From positions 1 through 64,000 of the forward strand of contig JBGSWL010000078.1 in the NCBI GenBank assembly GCA_041752455.1: 64,000 nucleotides of DNA, written 5' to 3'. This DNA comes from JBGSWL01 sp041752455 (GTDB lineage Bacteria > Pseudomonadota > Alphaproteobacteria > Rhizobiales > Rhizobiaceae). The notes beneath the pieces are model-generated. The model ran no database searches and was not told the DNA's origin. It was given only the letters and a program-made list of their open reading frames with translations. Positions 9,658-22,963 of the stretch are shown here, piece after piece. Every line of letters starts with the position of its first letter. The first letter of the stretch is position 1. The position numbers and the translations under genes were made by a program.

Positions 9658-10268
9658 TGCTTCGCCTTCTCATCCCCCGGCAGCACGTAGTCCGTGCCTT
9701 CCCAGGGCGAGAGGAAATCGAAGTCGCGGAATTCCTGGCGAAGGTGCACCGGTTCATAGACGACGCGCTTGGCCTCATCATCGTAGCGCACTTCGACGAA
9801 CCCTGTCAGCGGGAAGTCCTTGCGCAGCGGATGACCTTCAAAGCCATAGTCGGTCAGAAGACGGCGCAGGTCCGGATGGCCGGAGAACAGGATCCCGTAG
9901 AGATCCCAGGCTTCGCGCTCGTACCAGTTGGCACCGGGATAGACAGAAGTCGCGCTCGGCACCGGCGTGTCTTCATCGGTTTCGATCTTGATGCGCAGAC
10001 GCTGGTTCAGGGTCGGCGACATCAGGTGATAGACAACGTCAAAACGTTTTTCGCGTGCCGGCCAGTCAACGCCGGCAATATCGACGATGGCTACAAACCC
10101 GGTCTGCATGTCATCGCGCAGGCGCCGCAGCGTCTCGATGATGGCGTCGATGCCGACCTTGAGGGTCAATTCGCCACAGGCAATCACCGCCTCATGTTCG
10201 ATGCCCGACAGCACGTCACTGACGGCATCCTTGAAGTCGCTCAAATTGGTTTCACGCGTTTCCATCAT
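9654..10268 (-). CDS. nuoC: NADH-quinone oxidoreductase subunit C
   Basis: 30-kDa subunit of the complex I connecting module. The 204-residue stand-alone protein has the family signature [20 protein letters not shown], followed by [21 protein letters not shown] and a C-terminal [19 protein letters not shown]. The stop codon lies inside the right heptamer array, so the last few codons may have been altered by the repeat; the final residues EKAKQ follow the normal end of the family. It starts about 20 bases after nuoB. Two Met codons (MMET) leave the start uncertain by one residue. Confidence 0.97.
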   Translation of the reverse strand: MMETRETNLSDFKDAVSDVLSGIEHEAVIACGELTLKVGIDAIIETLRRLRDDMQTGFVAIVDIAGVDWPAREKRFDVVYHLMSPTLNQRLRIKIETDEDTPVPSATSVYPGANWYEREAWDLYGILFSGHPDLRRLLTDYGFEGHPLRKDFPLTGFVEVRYDDEAKRVVYEPVHLRQEFRDFDFLSPWEGTDYVLPGDEKAKQ

Positions 10269-10289
10269 CTTGATGCAGTCCTGCTTTTC

Positions 10290-10871
10290 TCAGCGCTCGA
10301 TGGTGCCGGTGCGGCGGATCTTCTTCTGCAGCAAGAGGATGCCATAGAGCAGCGCCTCGGCTGTTGGCGGACATCCCGGAATGTAGATGTCGACCGGCAC
10401 GATGCGATCACAGCCGCGCACCACCGCATAGGAATAATGGTAGTAGCCGCCGCCATTGGCGCACGAGCCCATCGAGATCACGTAGCGCGGCTCGGGCATC
10501 TGGTCATAGACCTTGCGCAGCGCCGGGGCCATCTTGTTGGTCAGCGTGCCGGCAACGATCATCACGTCGGACTGGCGCGGCGAGCCGCGCGGTGCAATGC
10601 CGAAGCGTTCGGCGTCATAGCGCGGCATCGAGGTGTGCATCATTTCGACCGCACAGCAGGCAAGGCCGAAAGTCATCCACATCAGCGAACCGGTGCGCGC
10701 CCAGTTGATCAGGTCGTCGGTCGAGGTGACGATCCAGCCCTTGTCGGCGAGTTCATTGTTGATTTCGCCGAAGAACGGATCATTGGCGCCGACCGGCTTG
10801 CCGGTGTTCGGATCAATGATGCCCTTGGCTTGCGGTGCAACAAGAGGTGTGCGCGTTTCGGTCAATCCCAT
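10290..10871 (-). CDS. nuoB: NADH-quinone oxidoreductase subunit B
   Basis: Carries the terminal 4Fe-4S cluster N2 that reduces quinone. The 193-residue protein shows the tandem cysteines C72-C73 ([10 protein letters not shown]), C137 ([11 protein letters not shown]) and C167 ([13 protein letters not shown]), which are the four N2 ligands. The ATG at 10871 gives the standard rhizobial N-terminus ([11 protein letters not shown]); a longer open frame upstream overlaps nuoA and lacks a ribosome site. Its first 10 bases overlap the end of nuoA, indicating translational coupling. Confidence 0.98.
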   Translation of the reverse strand: MGLTETRTPLVAPQAKGIIDPNTGKPVGANDPFFGEINNELADKGWIVTSTDDLINWARTGSLMWMTFGLACCAVEMMHTSMPRYDAERFGIAPRGSPRQSDVMIVAGTLTNKMAPALRKVYDQMPEPRYVISMGSCANGGGYYHYSYAVVRGCDRIVPVDIYIPGCPPTAEALLYGILLLQKKIRRTGTIER

Positions 10872-11227
10872 TCGAGCGCTCCCTTTTTCCATTCGTAGAT
10901 GAAGCCGACGGTCAGGACGCCCAGAAACACCATCATCGACCAGAAGCCAAACATGCCGATCTCGCCGAAGGCAACCGCCCACGGGAACAGGAATGCCACT
11001 TCCAGATCGAAAATGATGAAGAGAATCGCGACGAGATAAAACCGGATGTCGAATTTCATGCGGGCATCGTCGAACGCATTGAAGCCGCACTCATAGGCCG
11101 AGAGTTTTTCCGGGTCCGGGTTCGAATAGGCAACAAAGAACGGAGCGGCCAACAGCGCGGCTCCGATTCCGATGCAGACCACGATGAAGATCAGGATCGG
11201 CAAATAAGAGGCGACGACGGCTTCCAT
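10862..11227 (-). CDS. nuoA: NADH-quinone oxidoreductase subunit A
   Basis: Small membrane subunit at the junction of the membrane and peripheral arms. 121 residues with three predicted transmembrane helices (about 6-28, 62-84 and 90-112). The conserved loop [20 protein letters not shown] and the motif [15 protein letters not shown] are both present. The ATG at 11227 is preceded by GGGAG and gives the usual length. This is the first gene of the operon, and the promoter should lie in the 200 bases between it and tRNA-Asp. Confidence 0.98.
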   Translation of the reverse strand: MEAVVASYLPILIFIVVCIGIGAALLAAPFFVAYSNPDPEKLSAYECGFNAFDDARMKFDIRFYLVAILFIIFDLEVAFLFPWAVAFGEIGMFGFWSMMVFLGVLTVGFIYEWKKGALEWD

Positions 11228-11426
11228 GGCTTCGTTCTCCCGATCTTTTCGCCCGGCATTCAAGCACCGCAAGACTGCGCCATGCTGCAGCCCGGCTTCT
11301 GTTCGCCTGACTATCCGCTCACAGTTGCGCTTGCAAGATCAGCAATTTGCGAAAATCGGACGCAGCCTCGCACCGCCGCATATGACGCAGCCCGCAACGG
11401 CATTGATTTTTCCTGGAAAGGCAAGA

Positions 11427-11503
11427 TGGCGCGAGTGACGGGGCTCGAACCCGCGACCTCCGGCGTGACAGGCCGGCACTCTAACCAACTGAGCTACACC
11501 CGC
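11427..11503 (-). tRNA. tRNA-Asp (anticodon GTC)
   Basis: Minus-strand cloverleaf of 77 nt including an encoded CCA. The acceptor GCGGGTG pairs with CACTCGC, the discriminator is G, and the anticodon stem CCGGC/GCCGG encloses CTGTCAC with GTC. The T-arm has GGTTCGAGC. Confidence 0.97.
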
Positions 11504-11669
11504 GCATCTTGATCTGCCGACATTGCCGGCGTGGGCGGTGATTATGAGGTCTGGACGGGAGTGTCAAGCGCCGGGTGACGCTTTCATGACGTCTCGGCGA
11601 TGTCCTGCAAACTGCACAATGACTTGCACCGGAACCGGATCGCGGGTATTTCGCGTAACGATCCCGAGA

Positions 11670-11745
11670 GGGCGATTAGCTCAGCTGGTAGAGCGCCTCG
11701 TTTACACCGAGGATGTCGGGAGTTCGAGTCTCTCATCGCCCACCA
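11670..11745 (+). tRNA. tRNA-Val (anticodon TAC)
   Basis: 76-nt cloverleaf with encoded CCA. The acceptor GGGCGAT pairs with ATCGCCC, the discriminator is A, and the anticodon stem CCTCG/CGAGG encloses TTTACAC with TAC. The T-loop is TTCGAGT. It is divergent from tRNA-Asp. Confidence 0.97.
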
Positions 11746-11917
11746 CCCTCTTCCCTTTGCACGGGTATGCGGCGTCGCGCGCCAGCCAGCCGCATTGAAG
11801 CGCACGATCACCTGATGTAAAGACGTGTCACACAACGTCCCGACATCTGATGGAACGAGCCGCCCTTTGTCACGTCCTGCGACCACCGCCGGCTTGTCCG
11901 CAAAACCTTCAGCCCTG

Positions 11918-12745
11918 ATGCCACGCAGCGCGTTTTTCGCAGCCGCCATGTCGCTTGCGCTGGCCGCCTGCTCGACCACCGAGACGCTCGACGTCCGGCC
12001 GGCATCCTATGCAGCGATGCAGCCGGGCAAATATGCTGCCATCGTCATCGATGTGCGGGACGGCAGCGTGCTGTTTGCCGATCAGGAAGACCAGATCCGC
12101 CATCCGGCATCGCTTGCCAAGATGATGACGCTGCATCTGCTGTTTGATGCGATCGATGCGGGCCGGGTCACGCTGAATACACCGATCACGATATCGGCCA
12201 ACGCCGCCGCGCGCCCTGCGTCGAAACTGTATCTGAAGGCAGGCGAATCGATATCCGTCGATCAGGCGATCAGGGCCCTGGTGGTCAAATCCGCCAACGA
12301 TGTTGCGACGGCCGTGGCCGAACATCTGGCCGGTAGCGAAAGCGCCTTTGCCGCACAGATGACCGCGCGGGCCCGCGCGCTCGGCATGAACTCGACAACA
12401 TTCACCAATGCGTCAGGCCTTCCCGATCCTGGCATGGTCACCACGGCACGCGAAATGGCACGTCTGTCGCTGTCGCTGCGCAAGCGTCATGCGCGGCACT
12501 ACGGATATTTTGCACTGACCAGCTTTGATTTCCGGGGCAAGACTGTCACCGGTCACAACCGGGTCCTGCAGACCCTGCCAGGTGCTGACGGCCTCAAGAC
12601 AGGCTACATCAAGGCTTCGGGCTACAATCTGGCCACATCGGTCAATTCGCGCGGGCGCAGCCTGATCGGTGTGGTCATGGGCGGCGCATCCGGCAGCGGG
12701 CGCGACGCCTTCATGATTGATCTTTTGACCCGCAGTCTGCGCTGA
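11918..12745 (+). CDS. D-alanyl-D-alanine carboxypeptidase family lipoprotein (peptidase S11)
   Basis: Penicillin-binding-protein-like serine DD-peptidase that trims peptidoglycan stem peptides in the periplasm. From the ATG at 11918 the protein is 275 residues. Its lipoprotein signal peptide ends in the lipobox LALAAC (Cys18). The catalytic motifs are S65-L-A-K68, S125-A-N127 and K227-T-G. It lacks a clear C-terminal PBP5-like beta domain and amphipathic anchor, consistent with anchoring through the lipidated N-terminus. The frame is open back to a GTG at 11825, but that start would put about 30 extra polar residues before the signal peptide, so I prefer 11918. Single gene after tRNA-Val. 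Confidence 0.9.
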   Translation: MPRSAFFAAAMSLALAACSTTETLDVRPASYAAMQPGKYAAIVIDVRDGSVLFADQEDQIRHPASLAKMMTLHLLFDAIDAGRVTLNTPITISANAAARPASKLYLKAGESISVDQAIRALVVKSANDVATAVAEHLAGSESAFAAQMTARARALGMNSTTFTNASGLPDPGMVTTAREMARLSLSLRKRHARHYGYFALTSFDFRGKTVTGHNRVLQTLPGADGLKTGYIKASGYNLATSVNSRGRSLIGVVMGGASGSGRDAFMIDLLTRSLR

Positions 12746-12825
12746 TCACTTTGCGAGCAGCGCCGCCGATGGCCGGATCGGCCCTCGGCAGCACTCTGCG
12801 ACGGGCCAATCCATATGAGTTGCCG

Positions 12826-13101
12826 TCAGCTGTTGACGGCGTCCTTCAGGGCTTTGCCTGCGGTGAACTTGGGGACCCGCTTGGCCGGAATCTCGACCGG
12901 CTGACCCGAAAGCGGATTGCGGCCGGTTGAGGCTGCGCGCTGCTGGGAAACAAAGTTGCCGAAGCCGAGCAGACGGACATCACCGCCAGACTTCAGCGTG
13001 TCGGTGATGACGGCCAGAACCGCGTCGACGGCGTTGCTTGCTTCGCCTTTGCCGAGACCGGTCTTTTCGGCCACAGCTGCGGCCAATTCATTCTTGTTCA
13101 T
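12826..13101 (-). CDS. hup: DNA-binding protein HU
   Basis: 91-residue histone-like nucleoid protein that forms dimers and bends DNA. It has the classic MNKNELAAAVAEKTGLGKGEA start, the GFGNF core, and the arm motif GRNPLSGQPVEIPAKRVPKF. The ATG at 13101 is preceded by AAGGGGAAACACCC. It lies directly downstream of lon in the same direction, as in most proteobacteria, but a strong terminator at 13252-13290 separates them, so it is likely transcribed from its own promoter within 13102-13250. Confidence 0.97.
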   Translation of the reverse strand: MNKNELAAAVAEKTGLGKGEASNAVDAVLAVITDTLKSGGDVRLLGFGNFVSQQRAASTGRNPLSGQPVEIPAKRVPKFTAGKALKDAVNS

Positions 13102-13251
13102 GGGTGTTTCCCCTTTTTGAAGCGTTGACCAAGCGCCGGCCCGAATCGAACCCGGCACACGATGTGGCGACGATACGCATGCAAATGGCCGACGCCCAAA
13201 TGCTTTGGTGGGTTTTTCGCCGCCTAAAGGCACAAAAGGCGGCAAAATGCA

Positions 13252-13290
13252 CAAAAAAATGCCGGGGCGCTGGCTTCCCGGCGCCCCGGC
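13252..13290 (-). terminator. Intrinsic terminator of lon
   Basis: On the minus strand a GC-rich stem (GCCGGGGCGC with its complement, loop about 9) is followed by ATTTTTTTG. It starts about 26 bases beyond the lon stop. Confidence 0.9.
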
Positions 13291-13316
13291 ATCATCAAAA
13301 GTTCACTTGACGCCGC

Positions 13317-15743
<2,427 letters not shown>

Positions 15744-15979
15744 GTTTTTTCCTTTCAAGGCCTTTCGGCCGTTCTCGCCGTTCCGTACGCCTGTGGTCCC
15801 GGTTCGGCGCATGACGCGCAATGCTGCGCCCCCTAAAGATGTGCCACACGTCTGCCGATTTCAACATGAACAACCGGAATCCCACCCATCACGCAGACGC
15901 AAGGTTGGCGGATTCGCACGCGACACGCAAAGGCGATCGCACGCGCGCGCACCGGGATTTTTGACCAATAGGTGCGCAC

Positions 15980-16020
15980 GGACAAAAACAACAAGGGGTC
16001 GGCTTGCGGCCAACCCCTTG
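15980..16020 (-). terminator. Intrinsic terminator of clpX
   Basis: On the minus strand CAAGGGGTTGGC and GCCGACCCCTTG pair (one G-T) around CGCAA, followed by TTGTTTTTGTC. It is located 21 bases after the clpX stop. Confidence 0.88.
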
Positions 16021-16041
16021 CAAAAGTCACAGAGAACCGCT

Positions 16042-17325
16042 TCAGGCGCTTTCGGCGGTCTTGATCTTGGCGTTGCTCTTTTCCGAGTAGATGTAGAGCG
16101 GACGGGCACCGCCGTTGACGACCTCGTCGGAAATCACAACTTCGCGAACGCCTTCCAGCGTCGGCAATTCGAACATCGTGTCGAGCAGGATCGATTCCAT
16201 GATCGAGCGGAGCCCGCGAGCACCGGTCTTGCGCTCGATCGCGCGCTTGGCGATGGCGCGCAGGGCATCCTCGTGGAAGTTGAGTTCCACCGTCTCCATC
16301 TCGAACAGGCGCTGGTACTGCTTGACCAGCGCGTTCTTCGGTTCGGTCAGGATCTGCACGAGCGCCTCTTCGTCAAGGTCTTCGAGCGTCGCCAGAACCG
16401 GCAGACGACCGACAAACTCGGGAATGAGACCAAACTTCAACAGGTCTTCCGGCTCGACCTTGCGGAACAGTTCGCCGGCGCGGCGATCATCGGGGCCTGC
16501 CACACGGGCACCAAAGCCGATCGACGTCGTCTTGCCGCGATCGGAGATGATCCGGTCGAGACCGGCGAATGCGCCGCCGCAGATGAACAGGATGTTGGCG
16601 GTATCGACCTGCAGGAACTCCTGCTGGGGATGCTTGCGGCCACCCTGCGGCGGCACCGACGCAACCGTGCCTTCCATAATCTTCAGGAGTGCCTGCTGGA
16701 CGCCCTCGCCCGACACATCACGGGTGATCGACGGATTGTCCGACTTGCGGCTGATCTTGTCGATCTCGTCGATGTAGACGATCCCGCGCTGCGCCCGTTC
16801 GACATTGTAGTCGGACGCCTGCAGCAGCTTTAGGATGATGTTTTCGACGTCTTCACCGACATAGCCGGCTTCGGTCAGGGTCGTTGCGTCAGCCATGGTG
16901 AACGGCACATCGATGATGCGCGCCAGCGTCTGGGCGAGCAGCGTCTTGCCGCAGCCGGTCGGGCCGATCAGCAGGATGTTCGACTTTGCCAATTCGACAT
17001 CGTCATTCTTTTCCGAATGGGCGAGCCGCTTGTAGTGGTTGTGCACGGCAACCGCGAGAATGCGCTTGGCGTAAGGCTGGCCGATCACGTAATCGTCCAG
17101 AACCGTCATGATCTCCTGCGGGGTCGGCACGCCTTCCTTCGACTTGGAAACCGACGACTTGTTCTCTTCGCGGATGATGTCCATGCACAGTTCGACGCAT
17201 TCATCGCAGATGAACACGGTCGGTCCTGCAATCAGCTTGCGGACCTCATGCTGGCTCTTGCCGCAAAACGAGCAGTAGAGGGTGTTCTTGCCGTCACCGC
17301 CACTGCTGTTGCCAACCTTGCTCAT
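16042..17325 (-). CDS. clpX: ATP-dependent Clp protease ATP-binding subunit ClpX
   Basis: Unfoldase ring that feeds substrates to ClpP. The 427-residue protein has the N-terminal C4 zinc-binding domain (C18, C21, C40, C43), Walker A GPTGCGKT (121-128), Walker [11 protein letters not shown], sensor/pore regions (GYVGEDVEN) and the ClpP-docking IGF-type loop region (TSIGFGA). The ATG at 17325 is supported by GAAAGGAAAG upstream. The 256-base gap to clpP, with its own terminator downstream, suggests independent transcription from clpP as in other alphaproteobacteria. Confidence 0.98.
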   Translation of the reverse strand: MSKVGNSSGGDGKNTLYCSFCGKSQHEVRKLIAGPTVFICDECVELCMDIIREENKSSVSKSKEGVPTPQEIMTVLDDYVIGQPYAKRILAVAVHNHYKRLAHSEKNDDVELAKSNILLIGPTGCGKTLLAQTLARIIDVPFTMADATTLTEAGYVGEDVENIILKLLQASDYNVERAQRGIVYIDEIDKISRKSDNPSITRDVSGEGVQQALLKIMEGTVASVPPQGGRKHPQQEFLQVDTANILFICGGAFAGLDRIISDRGKTTSIGFGARVAGPDDRRAGELFRKVEPEDLLKFGLIPEFVGRLPVLATLEDLDEEALVQILTEPKNALVKQYQRLFEMETVELNFHEDALRAIAKRAIERKTGARGLRSIMESILLDTMFELPTLEGVREVVISDEVVNGGARPLYIYSEKSNAKIKTAESA

Positions 17326-17581
17326 CGTCTTTCCTTTCTTGTACCGGCCTCCGAAGTTGCCGGACGAGTTGCGCATCTTGCGCGGTATTGACCGTTGCGC
17401 TCCACCTTCGCACACGAACCGGACTGCGGAACCTTGACCTGGACGTCCGGTTTACGAATCACGAAACCGTAAGACGAGGCCTTCAACAACCCTTTAACAG
17501 GCGTCAAAGCCTAACGCTTTCGTGTGGCGATGCAATTGCAAAGGCCTGATACAAATCTGTCACAGGCGGAACAAGTCCGCC

Positions 17582-18217
17582 TCAACTGGCGGCCATGTCC
17601 TTTTCGAGCGCCTCACGCGTCTCAATGACGCGGTCGATAAGGCCGAATGCGCGTGCCTGCTCGGCCACCATGAAGTTGTCGCGCTCCAGAGCAAGCTCGA
17701 TCCTGTCGTAGTCCTGACCGGTGTGCTTGACGTAGATTTCATTGAGGCGACGCTTCAGGCTCTCAACTTCCTTGGCGTGGATCAGGATGTCCGTCACCTG
17801 GCCCTGATAGCCGCCTGACGGCTGGTGAACCATTATGCGCGCATTGGGCAACGCGTAGCGCATGTCCTTGGCGCCTGACGCCAGAAGCAGCGAGCCCATC
17901 GATGCGGCCTGGCCCATGCAAAGGGTTGCCACCGGCGGCTTGATGAATTGCATGGTGTCGTAGATCGACATGCCCGACGTCACCACGCCACCGGGCGAGT
18001 TGATGTACATGGCGATTTCTTTTTTCGGGTTTTCCGCTTCCAGCCACAAAAGCTGGGCGCAGACGAGCGAGGCCATACCGTCCTCGATCGGGCCGGTGAT
18101 GAAGATGATCCGCTCCTTCAGGAGGCGCGAAAAGATGTCATAGGCGCGCTCGCCGCGATTGGTCTGTTCGACGACCATCGGGACAAGGTTCATGGCGGTT
18201 TCAAACGGGCTGGACAT
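17582..18217 (-). CDS. clpP: ATP-dependent Clp protease proteolytic subunit
   Basis: Tetradecameric serine peptidase partner of ClpX/ClpA. The 211-residue protein has the catalytic triad S106 (MGQAASMGS), H131 (MVHQPSGG) and D180 (ERDNFM). The start [33 protein letters not shown] is standard; the first residues are a short propeptide region. Upstream on the minus strand is a candidate heat-shock (sigma-32 type) promoter at 18293-18321. Confidence 0.98.
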   Translation of the reverse strand: MSSPFETAMNLVPMVVEQTNRGERAYDIFSRLLKERIIFITGPIEDGMASLVCAQLLWLEAENPKKEIAMYINSPGGVVTSGMSIYDTMQFIKPPVATLCMGQAASMGSLLLASGAKDMRYALPNARIMVHQPSGGYQGQVTDILIHAKEVESLKRRLNEIYVKHTGQDYDRIELALERDNFMVAEQARAFGLIDRVIETREALEKDMAAS

Positions 18218-18292
18218 GGCGCACCTTTGGACTGTTGAGACGCAAGCCGTGAGGCTGTAGCGGGCGGGAATCGGCACTGGACGTCAGCAATA

Positions 18293-18321
18293 AATAGGGC
18301 GGTGGCCCCTCATCCCGCAAG
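18293..18321 (-). promoter_or_regulatory. Candidate RpoH (sigma-32) promoter of clpP
   Basis: Minus strand CTTGCG, 17 bases, then CCTATT, about 76 bases upstream of the clpP ATG. The -35 CTTG and the N17 spacing resemble the rhizobial RpoH consensus CTTGAA-N17-CCANAT; the -10 matches only partly. Confidence 0.4.
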
Positions 18322-18379
18322 GGAGGCTGGTCAAATCCTGTGGTCATCGTGAATAAGGCTCAAAAACAGGAAAGATCGC

Positions 18380-19588
18380 ATGCTGCCGCCAGCACACTTG
18401 AAGATCGCCCAAGACCCGCATGCACCGGATTTCGTCCGCGATCCCTATGCGTTCTATGCCGGCATGCACGCGGCAAGCCCGGTGTTTTTCTGGGAAGACT
18501 ACGGGCTCTGGTGCGTCGCCGGGCATGATCAGGTCAACGCCCTGTTCCGCGACCGGCGGCTCGGCCGTGAAAACCTTTGGGGGGCCCCGATGGTCCAAAC
18601 CGGCGAGGATCGCACGCATCTTGCCGCCTTTGATGCAGTCGAGCGTCATTCGCTGCTCGAACGCGAACCGCCTGTGCACACGCGCCTGCGCTCACTCGTC
18701 AACCGGGCGTTCGTCTCGCGGCAGGTCGAAAGGCTTCGCCCGCGCATTCGCGCCCTTGCGACCGAACTGGCCGAAGCACTCCAGCCGGGCGATGACCTGA
18801 TCGAGCGCTTTGCAACGCCGATCCCGCTGGTCATCATTTCGGAAATGCTCGGCGTTCCGTCAGCGCTCGGGCCGCAACTGCTCGACTGGTCGCATCGCAT
18901 CGTTGCCATGTACATGCACGGGCGAACGCGCGAGACCGAGATCGACGCCAATGCGGCGGCTTCAGAGTTTTCGGTGTTCCTGCGCGATCTGATTTCAGAA
19001 CGGCGCGGGCACGATGGCGACGACCTGATCAGCGTCCTGATTGCCGCGCGCGACCACGGCGACAGACTGTCGGACGACGAACTTGTCACCTCGGTGATCC
19101 TGCTGCTGAACGCCGGTCATGAGGCGACCGTTCACCAGACCGGCAACGCAGTGGCGACCATCCTTTCGCAGGGCGGCGATCCGCGCCGGTTCTTCGAAAC
19201 GCCGGAGTTGACGGCCGCCACGGTCGAGGAATGCCTTCGCTTCGATCCGCCGCTGCACATGTTCACGCGGTTTGCCTATGAGCCGGTCGATCTCGGCCCG
19301 GTGACGCTGCAGCCGGGCGAGCAGGTGGCGCTGCTGCTTGGTGCGGCCAATCGTGACCCACTTGCATTTGCCGATCCGGACAGCTTCCTCCCCGGCAGGA
19401 CCGACCAGAAGAATGTCTCCTTTGGTGCGGGGATACACTTCTGCGTCGGAGCACCCTTGGCGCGGGTCGAACTGCAGGAGGCGCTGTCGGTCCTGTTTGT
19501 CGTGCGCCCCGGCCTGACGCTCGCCGAACCGCCCCGCTACCGCGATGTCTACCATTTCCATTGCGTCGAGCGCTTGGTCCTCGGTTAA
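18380..19588 (+). CDS. Cytochrome P450
   Basis: Soluble bacterial class I P450 monooxygenase of 402 residues. The heme-binding loop FGAGIHFCVGAPLAR contains the thiolate ligand C355. The I-helix oxygen-activation motif is A-G-H-E-A-T (245-250), with His at a position often Gly or Ala, and the K-helix ExxR is E284-C-L-R287. No ferredoxin or ferredoxin reductase gene lies nearby, so electrons must come from elsewhere. The substrate cannot be inferred. It is divergent from clpP and followed after 15 bases by a small membrane protein gene on the same strand. A P450 at this place seems conserved in relatives. Confidence 0.95.
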   Translation: MLPPAHLKIAQDPHAPDFVRDPYAFYAGMHAASPVFFWEDYGLWCVAGHDQVNALFRDRRLGRENLWGAPMVQTGEDRTHLAAFDAVERHSLLEREPPVHTRLRSLVNRAFVSRQVERLRPRIRALATELAEALQPGDDLIERFATPIPLVIISEMLGVPSALGPQLLDWSHRIVAMYMHGRTRETEIDANAAASEFSVFLRDLISERRGHDGDDLISVLIAARDHGDRLSDDELVTSVILLLNAGHEATVHQTGNAVATILSQGGDPRRFFETPELTAATVEECLRFDPPLHMFTRFAYEPVDLGPVTLQPGEQVALLLGAANRDPLAFADPDSFLPGRTDQKNVSFGAGIHFCVGAPLARVELQEALSVLFVVRPGLTLAEPPRYRDVYHFHCVERLVLG

Positions 19589-19603
19589 GGTTTTCCAGCT
19601 AGG

Positions 19604-19840
19604 ATGAAGCGGGAACGGAGAGGCCACTTGCAATTCCTGATCGAGATTTTCCGCGTCATCATCGGCACCATCGGCCAGATGGTGACGGCCATCGTGGGCG
19701 TGATCGTGCTTGTGGTCATCGGAGCCGTGATGATCGGCTTCGGCGCTGTCAACGAACTGGAATGGCTGGTCTATGGCGGCGTGGTCGTTGCCGCATTGGG
19801 CGTGATCCCGATTGCGCGGGTGTTCTTCGACGCCAGTTGA
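19604..19840 (+). CDS. Small two-helix membrane protein
   Basis: 78-residue protein with a short basic N-terminus (MKRERRGHLQF) and two predicted transmembrane helices (about 12-48, a long hydrophobic run, and 55-74). I recognise no named family. It follows the P450 gene by 15 bases and is convergent with the cupin gene, whose stop is 5 bases away. The first codons overlap a possible ribosome site (AGGATGAAG), so a start a few residues downstream cannot be excluded. It may share the P450 transcript; function unknown. Confidence 0.65.
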   Translation: MKRERRGHLQFLIEIFRVIIGTIGQMVTAIVGVIVLVVIGAVMIGFGAVNELEWLVYGGVVVAALGVIPIARVFFDAS

Positions 19841-19845
19841 ACAGG

Positions 19846-20192
19846 TCAGAGCCTGATCACATAGTCCTTGCGGGTTGTCTCCACGACTTCCCAGGTGCCC
19901 TTGAACCCCGGACGGATGACAAAGCTGTCGCCGGCGCGCACGGTCACCGGTTCGCCGCCGTCCTCGGTAATCACCGAAACGCCTTCGAGGATGCGGCAGT
20001 ATTCCCACTCGTCATAGGTGATGCGCCACGCGCCGGCCGTTGACTGCCAGATGCCACAGAACAGCCCGTCGCGCTCTTCGAGGTTCCATGTCGAGTGAAC
20101 GGGATCTCCCGCCAATACCCTTTCGGGGTGCGGGCGGGAGACCTCGGGTTCGCCATCTGGCGCGATGGCGAACAGTATCGCCGTCACGTTGA

Positions 20193-20196
<4 letters not shown>
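19846..20196 (-). CDS. Cupin domain-containing protein (DUF861/EutQ-like)
   Basis: 116-residue single-domain cupin. The beta-barrel motifs are visible as GIWQSTAGAWRITYDEWEYCRILEG and VRAGDSFVIRPGFKGTWEVVET, the arrangement of the small cupins related to ureidoglycine aminohydrolase. A Glu/Tyr-rich first motif replaces the canonical two-His motif, so metal binding is uncertain. The GTG start at 20196 overlaps the stop of the sulfhydrylase gene upstream, so the two are translationally coupled. Substrate unknown. Confidence 0.85.
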
Positions 20197-21482
<1,286 letters not shown>

Positions 21483-21594
21483 GATTGTCCTCCCTCAGGC
21501 ATTTGCGCGCCTTTATCCGGCAGGTGCAGGCGCATTGCAAAGACGATTATTCCGCCAAACCTGCCCGTTGCGCAAATTGCGTCCGCTTCTTGCG

Positions 21595-22029
21595 CTACAG
21601 CCTCAGTCGCGGGATCTCGATGGCTGGACAGCGGTCCTGGATCATCGTGATGCCTTCGGCCTCCGCGCGGGCGGCGGCAAGGTCATCGCGCACGCCCAGT
21701 TGCGACCAGACGACTTTCGGCAGCGGGTCCATCGCGAGGACTTCATCGATGACCTCACCAAGCGCTTCTGAGGCGCGGAAAACATCGACCATGTCAACCG
21801 CCTGCGGCAGATCAGCAAGGGTCGCAACCGTCATGGCGCCAGCGGTCATCTTGCCCGCCTGCCCCGGATTGACGGCAAACACCGTGTAGCCGCGCGCCAC
21901 CAGAAACGCCGTGACGCGATGGCTCGGCCGGTCCGGGTTCGGCGACGCACCAACCACGGCGATGGATCTGACTGATGTCAGGATGTCGCGGATCAGGCTG
22001 TCTTCGTAGTCATCATGGGTCGTGTTCAC
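21595..22029 (-). CDS. CoA-binding protein (YccU type)
   Basis: 144-residue Rossmann-fold CoA-binding-domain protein. The early motif SVRSIAVVGASPNPDRPSHR is the nucleotide/CoA-binding loop, followed by FLVARGYTVFAVNP and the C-terminal DRCPAIEIPRL. It ends 113 bases before the metY start on the same strand and lies 5 bases after the enoyl-CoA hydratase gene, so it is in that operon. The family has no confirmed enzymatic role. Confidence 0.92.
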   Translation of the reverse strand: MNTTHDDYEDSLIRDILTSVRSIAVVGASPNPDRPSHRVTAFLVARGYTVFAVNPGQAGKMTAGAMTVATLADLPQAVDMVDVFRASEALGEVIDEVLAMDPLPKVVWSQLGVRDDLAAARAEAEGITMIQDRCPAIEIPRLRL

Positions 22030-22034
22030 GTGGC

Positions 22035-22862
22035 TCAGATCCCCTCGCCCCAGACGGGCTTTCGTTTGGCAATGAAAGCCGAAATGCCTTCGCAGGCATC
22101 GGCCAGCATCATGTTCTCGACCATGACGGCTGCGGTGAATTCATAGGCTTCGGCAACCGGCATATCAGCCTGCGCATAGAAGGCCTGCTTGCCGGTCTTG
22201 ACCACGGTTGACGATTTTGTGGCGATGATCTCCCCATATTTGGCCGTTGCCTGCGCCAGATACTGCTTGGGCACGATGCGGTTGACGAGACCGAAATCGC
22301 GCGCTGTCGCCGCATCGATCGTCTCACCGGTCACAAGCATTTCCATCGCCTGTTTGCGATGGATGTTGCGGGTCAGCGCCACCATCGGCGTCGAACAGAA
22401 CAGGCCGATGTTGACGCCCGGCGTGCAGAACGCCGACGTGTCGGTACAGATCGCCAGATCGCAGGTCGCGATCAGCTGGCACCCGGCAGCGGTTGCAAGG
22501 CCGTCCACTTCTGCGATCACCGGCTTTGGCAGGGCCATGATCGTCTGCATGAGCTTTGCGCACAGGGCAAAGGTCTTCTCGAAAAACGCGGTTCCGCCGT
22601 CTGGGTCGCTGCGGTGCGCCGTCAATTCCTTCAGATCATGGCCAGCCGAGAAGATCTTCAGGCCTGAGCATATGACAATGGCGCGGACACTGTTGTCAGC
22701 AGCGCCTTCGGCCAGCGCATCGAGCAGCGCTTCCATCATGGCAATCGAGAGGGCATTGGCCGGCGCATTCATCATGGTGATCCGCAGGAGCGGACCATCG
22801 CGCTCGGCCATGACCGGCCCATGGATGGCATGGTCCACCTTTTCCACGCTCGTGTGCGCCAT
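22035..22862 (-). CDS. Enoyl-CoA hydratase/isomerase family protein
   Basis: 275-residue crotonase-fold protein acting on acyl-CoA thioesters. The oxyanion-hole segments are IFSAGHDLKEL and GLATAAGCQLIATCDLAI. The crotonase Glu positions are not both obvious (the second region reads TPGVNIGLFCSTPMVAL), so hydratase activity is not assured and other crotonase chemistry is possible. The ATG at 22862 gives the family N-terminus MAHTSVEKVDH; the upstream open frame overlaps the divergent thioesterase gene. It forms an operon with the CoA-binding protein gene. Confidence 0.9.
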   Translation of the reverse strand: MAHTSVEKVDHAIHGPVMAERDGPLLRITMMNAPANALSIAMMEALLDALAEGAADNSVRAIVICSGLKIFSAGHDLKELTAHRSDPDGGTAFFEKTFALCAKLMQTIMALPKPVIAEVDGLATAAGCQLIATCDLAICTDTSAFCTPGVNIGLFCSTPMVALTRNIHRKQAMEMLVTGETIDAATARDFGLVNRIVPKQYLAQATAKYGEIIATKSSTVVKTGKQAFYAQADMPVAEAYEFTAAVMVENMMLADACEGISAFIAKRKPVWGEGI

Positions 22863-22963
22863 TGTCCGCCTCCGCTTGCTTGCCATACCAGTCCGGCAGA
22901 CGCTAACAGCGCGACTGCGCCGTGGCAAAGAGCTGAGCGGCAAAAAAGCGCCGGGGACCAAGC

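Noticed and set aside
13135..13160. tRNA-like fragment (GGTTCGATTC on the minus strand)
   Set aside because: Only a T-loop-like string is present; no acceptor, anticodon or D-arm can be folded around it.
21483..21594. SAM riboswitch before metY
   Set aside because: I compared this region with the SAM-II core by eye and found no matching pseudoknot or conserved stretches.
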